A DNA stretch of 64,000 nucleotides from Tritrichomonas musculus (Eukaryota; Parabasalia; Tritrichomonadida; Tritrichomonadidae). Shown here piece by piece: positions 1-13,300 of this stretch; the first letter of the stretch is position 1; each line of letters begins with the position of its first letter. A model generated the notes under the pieces. The model made no database searches, was not told the DNA's origin, and saw only the letters and a list, made by a program, of their open reading frames with translations. The stretch lies in assembly GCA_039105265.1 (NCBI GenBank), contig JAPFFF010000006.1, forward strand, positions 4,588,001 through 4,652,000, given 5' to 3'. Both the position numbers and the translations under genes were made by a program.

Positions 1-399
1 GATAATTTCGACCGCACGCCAATCATTTTGGCGGCACTTTCAAACAGCCCAAACGCTTTGAGAGTCTTATTGTCCGCTACCAACAAAATCAACGCGAATT
101 TGGCCGACCAAAGACAGACAACGCCTCTAATCGCAGCAGCAGAGGCAAAAAGCGTCGAGTGCGCAAGGCTCCTTCTTGGGGAGGCAAAGAGATTGAATAT
201 CGAGTTGAATAGGAGAAATGTGGAAGGCGTAACGGCTCTCGATACAGCAGCTTTCGCTGATGCACCTGAGATTGTGGAGTTGTTATTAAAGACAGAAGGT
301 ATCGACGCATCTGATTTGAATAATCAGAGCGCAAGAAAACAACTTTCTAAGAGGGTTTTGAAATTAGTTGATGATTATTTTAGTGCTAATAAAAAATAA
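1..399 (+). CDS. Ankyrin-repeat protein, C-terminal end (5' part outside window)
   Basis: The reading frame is open from base 1 to a TAA at 397-399, so this is the last 132 codons of a longer gene. I see about three ankyrin repeats, recognisable by TPLIAAAEAKSVECARLLL and by TALDTAAFADAPEIVELLL, followed by a short tail ending in SANKK. Ankyrin repeats are protein-binding scaffolds, and parabasalid genomes carry very many such genes, so no partner or pathway can be named. The first in-frame start-like codon is a TTG at 28, which I do not take as a start because coding similarity continues upstream to the edge (DRTPIILAAL). Confidence 0.85.
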   Translation, partial: DNFDRTPIILAALSNSPNALRVLLSATNKINANLADQRQTTPLIAAAEAKSVECARLLLGEAKRLNIELNRRNVEGVTALDTAAFADAPEIVELLLKTEGIDASDLNNQSARKQLSKRVLKLVDDYFSANKK

Positions 400-548
400 A
401 GATCTTTCTGTTAATCTTTATTGTTTTTTACTTGAGATTTATGAATTTTTTTTTTTTTTTGTGTTGATAACTTTTTGAAATAGCTTTTTTATCAAAAAGT
501 TAGAAAATTGCTCGTTTAATTTTTTGTTGAAAAATTATTTTTAAAAAA

Positions 549-947
549 ATGAAAAAACAAAAAGGACCTACACTTCAGAGATGGACAAAACCTGGATTTT
601 TCCCTAGAAAAAATCCTAAAGCAGAACAATTTGGCATTTCTAGGAAAGCAGAATCAAATATACCAATAACTCTCAACGTTGGCGATGTACAAATTAAATG
701 GGAAGACCCAGAATGGATTAACGGAAGAATTACTGATAGATCAAAAGATGCAAATCCTTCTATTCAAGATATCAAAGAAATGAAAACCAGAAATGCTCAA
801 CTACAAGTTGAATGCGAAATATTATTAAACATGTTAACTTCAGCAGAACTTAGAAAAGCGAGATTGAAAAGAGAATTAGCTGAGAAGAAAATAGTTTTAC
901 AAGAATTAATCGAAAGAGTTGAAGCCGAAAGAGAAGAAAATGAATAA
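549..947 (+). CDS. Chibby-like (CBY1 family) basal-body protein
   Basis: This 132-residue protein has the layout of the Chibby family. A basic, proline-containing N terminus (FFPRKNPKAEQ) is followed by a short conserved strand around residues 42-57 (LNVGDVQIKWEDPEWI, compare LAGQSLKFENGQWI in animal CBY1). A C-terminal coiled coil covers residues 75-130, with RNAQLQ...EILLNML corresponding to RNQQLE...DILLDML. The length also fits (CBY1 is about 126 residues). Chibby proteins act at centriolar distal appendages and basal bodies in ciliogenesis. The start is the first ATG after an AT-rich leader. The gene converges on an axonemal dynein gene 380 bp away, which suits a flagellar role. The similarity was judged by eye; a profile search should confirm it. 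Confidence 0.75.
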   Translation: MKKQKGPTLQRWTKPGFFPRKNPKAEQFGISRKAESNIPITLNVGDVQIKWEDPEWINGRITDRSKDANPSIQDIKEMKTRNAQLQVECEILLNMLTSAELRKARLKRELAEKKIVLQELIERVEAEREENE

Positions 948-1325
948 TTTGATATTATTTTATTCCGCGTAAAAATAATGAAATATCTCGATATCAAATC
1001 GAAAAAGTTTTTTTTTGTTAATACAACAATTATGTTTTTATAAATCATAACCATGAAAATAATGCATACGCTTTTTTTATTATTTAATATCATTAGCATT
1101 TACGATTATTAGAATCTAAACATAAAAAATATTTTCTATTAATACTAGTATCTCAAAAACATTACATCGGATGATATGAGATCACTAATAATAACCAAAA
1201 AGTACGGAAAATAATAATAAAAAAATATAATTTAATATTCAAATAAAAACAATTTTTTATTAAATAATAAAAATAATCAACATAATAATAAAATATAAAA
1301 ACAATATAATTTTTTTTTTTTCTAC

Positions 1326-4300
1326 TTACGATTGCACAGTAATAAAAACAGCAACACTTCTTTGAATCCAATGATCAGGCAAAATCTTATCACAAGGCAA
1401 GAAGAGCGACATAATATAATTTGGCAATCCGAGAGCTCCACTTCCACGATTTTGAGTTCTATACAAGGGGCATTCATAAGTCACATTCATATCGTAAGGT
1501 TTTTCTTCTTTAGTTGGCATTAAATGCATCACTGGCATTGTAGAAATAAGTTCAATTTGACCACATTCAATTAATGAATTAGACTCCTTCTGCCATTTTG
1601 CCCCCTCTAAAAATAAGTTATCCACATAAATTCCTTCTTCAGGCTCCTTTACGATGTCCTTACTTTCCTCCTTTACCACGTTTGTTTTCCAACGAAGAGA
1701 ATCGAAAGGAGTTTGATGTTTTCTAGCGTAAACTTGAAGCACTGCAGTCAAGAACTCTTCAGGATGATAAAAAGCACCCAATTTAAAAACAACAGGTCTT
1801 TTCCTTGAATTTACCCAATTTTGAAGGAAGTCTACACGTTGATTTAAATCATCCATGTAAGCACGAAGGGTCAAAATAGAAGGGAAACTATGATCAAGCC
1901 ACATTTCCGGAATTTTATTAGCAAGTAATCTTCTATTTAATAATTCAAGAGACTCATCGATTAAGATGAGACCTTTCAAGCCTTTCTCCATTTTTTCAAG
2001 CGAGTTAGAAATGACTGCCAACAAATTGTTATACAATAAAATTTCATGATGAAGGACAGTGTTAATTGTGTCAGTGATATCAAAATGCTTCAAGAATTCA
2101 TGAATACTAAATTGCTTTGGAATTTGTTTAATCAAGCTTTGAACCAAATTCAATGCGAATTGTTCTTCACTGACGTTTCCAGAAGCAGCCACCAAAGTTG
2201 GCTGAATTTCAACCAATGAATTAAAGATGTTTAATGCATCATTTCTGGCAGTAATAGTTGATGCATTCTTTGATAAACCAACATCTTCACCTTCAGTAAC
2301 AATGGGCCATGTAGAAACCTTTTCTTCAAGTTCATTCAAATTCATATAAGGCGTCGGCGGATCATAATTCTTACCGAATGAGAAATCTTTCGATTTGATT
2401 GATTCAGAAAAGAATCTTCGTAATAACGACAATAATAATCGTCTATCCCAACGATCAGTGACTCTTCCGCCGTAATTTAATTCGCCAATAACGTAAGTCA
2501 AGGCTTCAAAAGGAACTTCGCCATTTGTAGATTCACTCAAGAATTGCTTCAAGTGCTTCTTACTAATTGCAAAATCACTCGGATTGAATTCATAAGGAAT
2601 ATTCCAACCAATGCTTTCAAAATGAAGTCTCTCCAAAACAACAGCATGAAAGAAAGATAGATGGAACGTTAATTGACGTTCTTCTTCACCAACTTCGTTA
2701 TACTCATCATTAGTAATTCCTGAGTAAATTCGAAGAATGTTTTCTCGGATTCCTTTAGGAATCTCATAGATCAATTTCGCGCCTTGGTAAAGAATACCAA
2801 TAGGAAACTCAGGACTTGACATTGTAACTAAACAAAGACGAAATCTTGAATTGGTTTTCTCTGGATCAAGGTTATCAATTATATGTTCTAATCGAGGCAT
2901 CCAAGATAATGAAAGATGACAATTTTGAAGAAGAACCCAAAATCCTTGTTCTGCAGCAGCATCAATTAAATCTTCAGCTCCTTGACCTCGTCCTCTTCCT
3001 AAAGAATAACTCTTCAAATACTTTTCAACTTCCATTGATTGTGCAACACCAATAATTTCATCTTGCGGATCAATTCCTGGCGTAATGATGAATATCAATG
3101 GCGAAAGCGGACTCGAATCTTTAAATATTTTAGTGAGATTCAATGGCGGAGGTGTGACAAACTCTTCTCCTAACGATTCAGTTACAAAAAGACGTAATCC
3201 TTCACGAACACGATGTAAATGAAAGACACGTAAAATAATTAATTTTTGAAAGGCTGAAAATTTCTTTGATTTAGGAATAATTTCATTTTCTGGTTGATTT
3301 GAATTGAAATATTTTTTCCATTCATTTTCATTTTCTTTTAAAGTTTGTAAAACTTTTCCAAAACTAGGTGAAATGTCAGGAAGTGGACGTAATAAAGACC
3401 AAATTTCATCAGGAAGCCAATCAGTTTGATTCTTCTCTTTGGAAGGCGTAGGTGATAAAAGATAAGCTAATTCAGCTGATAATATTTTCTTCTCAGAAAG
3501 AAGAATTCGAATGGCCATCAATGTAGAAAACAAAAGTTTATGACGTGAAAATAATGAAAATGAAACATTTTGATAAAATTGTCGTGCAATTGATATATGA
3601 AATGCTTGAATTAATTGATCAGTATCATTTGGATGCTCACTTTGTTGAATGGCCAATTTAAAAAGACCAACAAACCATTTCAATGAAAATTGATACATTG
3701 GATCAACAACAGAAAAATCAGATGCACAGAAATAAAGTAAAGAGGCACGTTCAGCAACAGGAAGAAACTTTTCTCTAAATAATGAAATTTGTTTCTCTGT
3801 TTTCTCAGATGCAGCCATTTGTTGTTCAATATTTGCTGATGTTTTCTGAGCTTTTTGAAGAGTTTCAATTGCTGTATCGTCTTCTAAAATGTCAGATCCA
3901 GCATTTGATACAATTTGCAAAATTTCATCTTCAACTTCTTTTAATTTCTTAGTATTCGCTGCATTGGCTTCCATGATTTGAATTCTCTTTTTATCAAGAT
4001 CATCACGTTCAACTTCGATTAAATTATTCATTAATAAATCACTGAGACCTTCTTGAGTTGTTGTAAAGTTAATTAAAATAACTTGTGAACAAACTTCAGG
4101 TGAATAATGAGGATTTGGATATTTAGTTGACAAAAACATTTTGAAATTGTCAGAATATTGAATATATTCACCTCCTAAGGCGATTTTCTTTTGACCATCA
4201 ACAATCAATGTTTCACGCGATAAAATCGGTTCAATTAAAGGATCAAGTTTTAAGCCGACATTTTCAATTAATACAGGAACACCGAATGCAACAGCACTTT

Positions 4301-7300
4301 TTATTCTTTGTAAGAAATCTGATTGATCGAAACGAAGAACAACAAGTTGTTCACCAATTTCGCTTCGCAACCATTTTGTACCACTTAATTGAGGATCAAT
4401 TAATAAAGGAAAAGTATTCTCACTTGAATGAATAATTAAAGCATTTTCAATTGAATGTGTATCGTTAGGTAATCCTTTAACTATCCATTCACGAATCATT
4501 GGATCATTTCCAAGCGATTGTGAAATATTAAATGTCGTTGTGTGCTGAATTGAGGCAGCGACTAAATACGACTTCCATTCAGTGATTAATTTTTGTCGAT
4601 AAGGAGGCGAAAATGCACCAAGATGTGTCAATGCTCCACTGATTAATAAAGCATCACCCATGATGAAGACTGACGAGTCCTTCAATGATGTTGCACATTC
4701 TCCCCATCGCTTTGTTTCACCACTCAAACCAGACATGATTTTTTGTGCTCTTGAAAGACGAAGTTGCGTGTTTGCAACATTGTCAGACAATTCTTTTTCA
4801 TGATTCTTTTCATCGTTGAATTTGTCTTCAAGTTGTTTTAATTGATTCTCAACTTGTTGCAAATGTTCACGTCTTTCAGCAAGGATCCTTTCACTTTCTG
4901 CAAGTTTTGCTGCAGCTTGTTCAGCTTCGATTTTCTTTGGTAAAATTTCTTGATATACAAACCAATAATCATAACTCGCACAAACCCAAAGATAAAGATT
5001 GGCAACCGCCGAATAACCGCTCTGAACAGCTGCCAATTTTTGTTCTCTTTCTTGTTTGTTTGCACCGACGTATTTCTTCAATTTGTCGATTGTTTGTTTC
5101 GACATTTTTTCGACTTCGTAATTTTTAACTTTTTTAATGAAACCGATATCATTCAAAAGTGACAAAGTCTCAGGCCAATAATCATCTTCTTTCACACCAG
5201 GGGTTCCTGAATCAACTTTTCTTGGTTGTTTATTAAAGATGATACAAATTGCTTCAAAAGTTGATCGTAATGCTGGATGAATGCTTTTTAACGTCTTGAT
5301 ATTGACCAATGAATTTCGATCCATTGAATCAACAGCTTCTTGCGCTTGCATTAAAATTGGTTGAGCTGCAGCAAGCTTCTCTTGCGCAATTCGATTTGTC
5401 TCTCCAGCTGCTTTAGCTTCTTCTTCAGCGAGAAGACTTTGCGATTTAACTTCTGATCTAGTTTTTTCAACTTCAGTTCTTTTTACTTCAAGTTCTTTCA
5501 ACATTTCTTCAACCTCTTTTCTCTTCTGTTGAAGCATTGGAATATCTCTATCCAACTGCTGTGATAACAATTCAATCTGTCCTCGAGTTGTTGTGATTTT
5601 TTCAACTCCGCCGTCATATTTTGTAACAGATTCAGCGGTTTCTTTTTGTTTACTATTCAACTTCCGCATGAATGTCGATAACAACTCGAAATAACGTGAT
5701 GGTGTACAAGCAGTGAATCTCTTTGTTTCAGCCAGAAATTGAGATGAAGCTTCTTCAACAGATTTATGAATTTGAACACAAACTTTCACAATGGAATTGA
5801 TTGTTTTTTCATCTCCTATTTTGGCTTTCATTAAAGATGCATGAGCAACACTTTCTAATGCATCTTTAGACCATGGCATGTACCAATCAATTGTTGCTTC
5901 AGATCTCAATGAAGGGAAAGCCAACATTGACTCCTTAAAAGCAGATCCATAAGGTGAAAAAACTAAAATTATATGAAGATGTTTTTTAACACGACTCATA
6001 AAAAGAACCCATGGATCTTCATCTGTTAAAAGCTCGTTTTGAATGATGTCTGCTTTAATTTGTTCCATTTCATCACGTTCAAATAAATTCGGAATTTCAC
6101 CATTAATCATCAAGTTTGAAATATCTTCAAGTTGGAAACTTCCCACTATTTGAACATCACTTATAACGAATCCAGTTGGAAGATCATTCGAACCACATTG
6201 CTTCATTAAGTTCTTCATGTCTTCACGCCATTCATTCATGTTGTAAGTTCTCGTGATTTGGATCTCAAAAATTTCCATCGATGCCATATGTAATGACAAT
6301 CGAGCAAGACTTTTTCTACCACTCGATTTGACGCCAACTAACAATGCATGACCACGAGTCATTGCGAGAATTCTAGACATCGCTGACAAGTGATCAACGG
6401 CCTCTTGAAAGAGGACAATATCGAGTGGTTTTGTAGCTTCTCTGTTATGATCTTCAAGGACATCATTGCAAACTTTAAGAATGTCAGAATCATTCATATT
6501 ACATTCTTTATAACTTCCAGAACGGTCTGCAAAATCATTGAATTTTGGCGGTTCAAAATCGGTTGTTATATTGAATTTTGTTTTAATCGTCTTTTTCAAT
6601 GTTTGCTCAAACCAATCTCGATCTTGATCTTGATTGAATCTATCATTGAATTCACGCATCATTTCATGATACCAAAGACGAACGAATTGTTCTTCATCTT
6701 TCACTTCTTTCGGTTCAACAAGCAACATTCCTTTAATGACACGAATGATGTTTCTTAAACTGAAAATATAGTGAAGCTTGGAAGGAATTGGAAGAAGTTG
6801 TTGAAGACAACTTTGATAGATTGAAAGACAAGCTTCAGTTGTATTTTGAATCATTTCTCGAACTGATTCAACATGTTCATTCAACTTCAATTTAAGTAAT
6901 GATTTAACAATGATTTCAAGCGTCTCTTCTTTAAACTTCGGAATGTGAATGAAGTTGAAATGACGAAGAAGTCGATCAGGAATGGTGAATAAACCTGCTC
7001 CTGGTGGCCCCATTGCAGCGATAATTGTTGTTCCAACAATGTTTTGGAATTCAACATTTGCTGTGTTATACCAACCTCCGTAATCGAAGAATTGTCTAAT
7101 CAATTCAAGTGGTGGTTGAGCGCCATAAATTTCAGGTTTAACAGATCCGATATTATCGATGAAAATGACCAAATGTTGATTCATCAAAGGACCAAAAGAA
7201 CCATGACTTTTATGAAGAAATGAACGAAAAACTTTCAAAACATTCGAAGCTGTTGAACAGTTTGCAAATGGAAGATTTCGACAATCATAAGATTTGTCTA

Positions 7301-10300
7301 GGATGTTTTCACACAATGTTTTAATGACTAATGATTTGGATGATTCAGGACCATGGAATAAAACATGATGAGAATTATGAATCAACAAACGTGAATAGAA
7401 AATCATTGAAGCTGTTTCATTCGTTGGAACTAAAATTTGTTCAATTGGCTTCTCTTCAGTGATTTCAATTCCAGTTTTCCCATCTGTCCATTCAGCCCAA
7501 TGACGAGATGACAAATCGAAGAAATAATCATAAACAGTATTCAATGAAGGGAACTGACATGATGATTGATTATTCTTCATCTTTTCTTTAAGAAATTGGT
7601 CGAATTTCGGTCGTGAAGCTTCGTTCAAAACCGATCCAAAACTCCAAACCAAACAGAAAATCAAAATTGGTTCGAAAATGACTTTAATATCATCTTCCGT
7701 TATGTAACCGAATTCATCCTTTTGCTTAACAAAAGGCGAATAAAATAAATCATGCTGTAATGGATCAATATCTTTTGCATCTTCTCCATCCATTGCAGGC
7801 TTATGAACAGGCTCACGAAGAAGTTCCAAAAAACAATCCAACAAAGTGAACATGTTTTTAACAATGAACATCGGATTATCACCGATTGCGGTCTTTTCAT
7901 CTTCTTCGATAAATTGAATTAAATCGGAGACATACAAATCACAAACTTCACGAACAAACTGAACAACTTTTCCTTCTTTTTCATTATTATGAATTTGAAG
8001 CCAAGAATCAGCAATTGCTGTCCAAGGAAGCGACGTTGGATCGAAATAAATCATTCCACAACGAGAGACAGTTGCAGGAGAAGCTTGACTTAAGTCATCA
8101 ACTTCGAACATCATTTTAACATGACTGCTTAATGATATACGTTCATTATTAGACAAACAAAGAACTTTGTTGTCATCGAGAAGACTATTCATTGTTTCAA
8201 TCCACAAAGAATCAACAGGACCATCTACAATAATCCATTTAAATTCAGTTGGCTCAGAAGTCGAACAATCACGAATATGAGAACTCAAAACACCATCACT
8301 CCAACCAGATGTAACAGGATCAAACAAACCATATAATTCAGGAATTGATATAGATTTTGGATTCAATGTAAAAACACGAACTCCCATTCCTTCTTTTTCT
8401 TCTTCAGCCATTGTTGTCATTGCCATTTGGAGACATTTCCAGCTTGTTGATTTGCCTCCCATTGCTCCTCCAACAAACATAATTCCATGACGAACAACAG
8501 TAGTTTCTTTAACTTCATTACATTTCAATAAATAATTCGAAAGTGGCTGAACATGGAAATGCTCGAATGCCTTTATCATATGTTTTTCAAGTGCGTCACT
8601 AATTGACTTTCCATAATTAACATCAGGGAAAACATCATGAATGATTCCATCAAATAAAGGAACATCTACTGATACAAGTCTTGGTCTTGTACAATCAGTA
8701 ATTGATTGAACAAGAAGTAAGGCTTCAACTTCTTCCAAATGACTTCGTTTTAATTTTCCAGCAGTTGATAAAATTGCTTTCATTGCTCTTAATCCCCAAT
8801 CATAATGATGTGCATGACTTAATTGTTTTCTACACAAATCAAACAAAGCTACTAATTTAACAGAAAGTACAGAAGCACTTGTAAAACCACCAGAAAAAAG
8901 CATGATTTCTGCAATGAATCCAAAATCAGGTACCATCATTGCACAAGGTCTAAACAATGTCTTTAAGTTATCTGGTAATTCAGTACGACCTGCATAACCA
9001 GGATTCATTGTGATACAAATTGCAGCATTTACATTTAATTTCAATGTTCTTTCATCAAGTTGAAATGTATCAACATTAGCAGCAATTGCTGTTTGAATAC
9101 TTCGAACTTGTTGTGCAATGACAGATAAAACTTCAATGTTAATTCGATTGAATTCATCAAAACAACTCCAAGAACCAGAACTTGCCAAACCTGCAAAAAA
9201 TTGTGACATTTGTTCTGGTGTGACTTCTTCACTACAATTATAAACAACACAAGAACGTCCGAGTGCTTTGGCACAATCACGAACTGTTTCAGTTTTCCCT
9301 GTTCCTGCTGGTCCGCTTGGAGCACCACTTAAATTTTGTTTAAAGGCAGCAAGTAATGTTTGATAACAACGATCAGTTAAAGGAGTAATGACAAGTCTTG
9401 CCGAATTTCCAGCATATTCATAACTATATTCATAAGCGTTATTAATTGAACGAACCATAACTGTATCGTCCTCCCAATAATAACGTAATTGAACTTGCCA
9501 TTTAAAATCATCAGGATCAGTTACATCGTCTTTAATAAGTGAATTAATAATGTCTCTATTATGAACTTCATTAATAAGAAGACATGAAATTACTTGACGA
9601 ATTGATAATGATAAAGGTTGTCTAATTTGCGCTGTTAATTGCTCTAAATTTTCAACAAATTTCGTTTGTAATGCTGTTAATCCTCTGCCTCTTGGCGTTT
9701 TCAATGCATTTGTTACTTGTTGCGTCCAAATGATTTGGTTTGAAATGAGAATGATTTGTGCTGGAAAATCAGCAATCCAAGCTTCTCTTTTCTTCTTAGA
9801 AGAAGCAGGCAAAGCTTCTTTAATTTTCTCTTTTAAAGTATTCTTCATTTCTTCTTCAAACGCATTCAACCAATCTTCAATTTCTTCAGTTTTTCCATCA
9901 ACAGGAGTTACGAAAGGAACTTTTTCAAGTCCATCGTCATTCATTGATGTTATCATTGATTCTTCATCAACATCCATTGATACGATATACTCAAATAGTT
10001 TTTGCATTGATTTTTGGATGTGATTGAAATCTTTCGTATGTGAAAGGATTGATATTAATTCATCGTTCGAAAGGAAGAAAAATCGAGGAAATCCAAGTCT
10101 TTTAGCTTCAAGATATTGATTCAATCCTTGTGTAATAGATTCTAATAAAACATTGGATTGTTGAAGATCTTCAAGCAGATGATCTCTATGCATAACATTA
10201 ACAAAATCAGGATGATTATGAGTAAGTGTCATTACTGAAGTCCACATCTTATCAACCGTTTTCCAGTCTCTTGCTTCTCTAAACAACTTTTGCTGAATGG

Positions 10301-13300
10301 AAGTACCAGTGAAAATTGGTTGTAAATAAAGCCAACCACGTTGACATTCAACCCAAGCATCCAATGTATCGTGACAATGTCTTAAAAAGCCCAATTTTTC
10401 AACAGCTCGCTTTTTAACAGGTGCAATAAAAGGAGATGTTAATAATGTTTGTGTTGTAACCAATTGATCATCAATCAATGAGATTAAATCATCAATTGCA
10501 ACAAGAATGTATTGTTTAGTATCTCTGAATTCAGATGTTTGGAATTGTTGTGTTTGAAGTTCTGCATCCATTTGATCAAGTGATGATTCAATATTGTATT
10601 CATTTGCAGCAACAGCAGCAATTTCTGATATTTGTTCATTCCATCTTCCAAGATCCAAATCCAAGAAGTTTTGAAGAGTCAAATCCATTGAAGGCATAAC
10701 TTTAAAGCCTACAATTTCACTAATTTTTTCCCAATGTTTCGTCTTTATTCCTGGATGTCTCAACTTAGAAATCAAAGGAATATGCTGCTTGAACTTGTCA
10801 ATTTGTTCAGTTAAAGGAGCAAGAACTTTTTCTAATAAATTCGGATGTGGTTGCAAATCTTTCCTTAATTTGGACAACTTTTTACCTGCTTGAATCATGA
10901 ATGTGTTCATTGCATCAGGCTTGATTTGTGGAAATGGAGTGTCTAACCATTGTGTATTCATTGTTAACCAATCAGCTGAAAGATTCCAAAGAAGATACAG
11001 TGGCATGAACTCTTCAATTAGTTTAGATAACGTCTTAGAAGGCGTCGGTTCAAAAGAAAATAATTTATCATGGAAATTATAAAGTTCTTGTTTTTCTTTG
11101 ATCTTTTGCAATTGAAGTTGCATGTCATTGACTGTTTCAGCAGCATCAACTGTCATTTCAAGATCTTGATATTTAATTACTAATTGAGGAATTGTTTCTG
11201 TCAATTCGCGAATTTCATCTTCTAAGGACTTTTGATTACCTCTTAATTCGCGAATCATCTTTACCTTCTCAACTTCAAGTTCATGATTTGTTGATTCTAA
11301 ATTGGCACTCAATTTATATGGTCTTTGAAGTGACTCAATTTTATAACGACAATCTTCATCAGTAATGTCAAATTTATATTCTTCAAGGAATTCAAACCTT
11401 TTAACGGCGTAATTCAACTTTTTTTCACGATCATTTGTTGTATCAACGATTTTTTGAATGTAAGTTCGCATCGATGCAAGTTCTTCAGGTGTTTTTGGCA
11501 CTTTTTTAAGTTCTTCATTAATTAAATTAAACTCTTTTTCAAGCTCTTTCAATTCAGAAATGGCGAAGCTTTTCATTCTTTTTAGCATGTTCGAAATCAA
11601 GTTCATCGTGTGATTCGTCCATGTTTCAATGAATTCTTCACAATGAATTTGAAAGGCTTCAATGTTATAAAATGGATTTGTTTGATTTTGAACGACATTT
11701 TGAACTCTCTCAAATTCTGAGAGTTTGTCTTTGTATTCTTGAAGCGTTTTCTCTCCATTTTCGTCAAATTCTGACGGATAATGAGTTGAGTCCAATGAGA
11801 GACAATATTCAAGATGACGTCTATCGTCCAAAAATTTATTTAAAAAGGAATAAAGTGTGTTTAATGTTGTCACTAACTTATCCCTTCCAACGTGAATTAT
11901 GTCGTTGCAATCTTCAAAAGAAACAGTGTTCGTTTCAATATCAATTATAGGCAAATTGACCACCGGAAGGTCGGTTATGGTGAATTCCAAAAGTGACAAA
12001 AGTGAGAGGACACTTTCGTTAAAAACATCGATCGATGGGATTAAATCAAGTTTTCTTTGCTCCTCTGAAAAAGTTAGTTCAAGGGTAAATTGTGGAGTTA
12101 AGAAAATTTTCCCTTCTTCGATCAAAAAATGGTCAAAAAGTTTCAGATAATTGTTAACGGTGTTATCTACAATCGTTAACAATACTGTATGTAACATCCT
12201 CGATGTAACATTCATCATCTTTTGAAATTGATCATGACTTTTTTGTTGGCCAATGGCAGTAAACTCACACATAGTATTAGAAATAACCCCTTCTAACGTT
12301 TCTTGAATCGTTGTTTTGAAAATTTTGGCAGTATCTGTAAGTTGCTCTTTTTGCTTATCTACAAAATCTTTTAACGCTAATAATTCAGGGAATCCATCTA
12401 ATAAAAAAGTCGATTTTAAAGAACCATGAAAAACTTTCCAGATTGACCGAAGACCACCCATAATATTACCATTTGCAACAAGCCCATTTTCAGTAATTTG
12501 ATTTAAAATTTTACGAAAATTATAATTAACTTTACAAACTAGGCCGTATTCTGGAACTGGTTTCGGTTTTGGTAATAGAGCTAAAAATTCATCTCGCATC
12601 GGAATTAACGGATTTAGCTCTAACTGATAAATAAATTCTAATTTGTTGTTCATAAATTTGAAAAGCGAGGCTGCTTCTTCGAAAGTTTGAAGTTTTAATT
12701 TACGATATTTTTTATCTTTGGGCATATGATGAGGCGGCACTTTTGCCATCTTAGGATGTTCTATAGAATGCAAATCAATTGAAGGGAGCCCATCAAGAGG
12801 CATCAATGAAACTCGGTGGTCAAATCTAAATTGAGTAATAAATCTGATACGAGCTGCTTTAGCAGCTTCGAGCCTTTTTTCAAAAGTCGCCTCGTTTTCA
12901 ATTAAAAATCGAATATTAAATCGTGCAACTTGCTTCGTTTTCTTTAATTTATCTTTCCATTCAATTGTAAATAGTTCGTTTTCTGGATTATAACCTAAAA
13001 CTTTACATTTCTTCCAAATTTTACTACCATCTACAAGCTGATATTGCGACACTGCCTCTGGATGTTTTAATAATTCTTCAACTGGATATTCTTCATAAGT
13101 TAAATCGTCGAAAACTTCGAGTGGTAAAAATGGTGGCTCAACATTGGTATCAGCCGTAAGTTCTGTAAAATCAATATCGTTTGGTATATTACTGAGGTCT
13201 ATATTTAATTTATTTGCAGCTTCCATTTGTGTAATATTGTCATCTTCACCATCTTTAAGTGGAGGTAAAGGTTCAGTCTGATGACGAAACTTCGATCGAA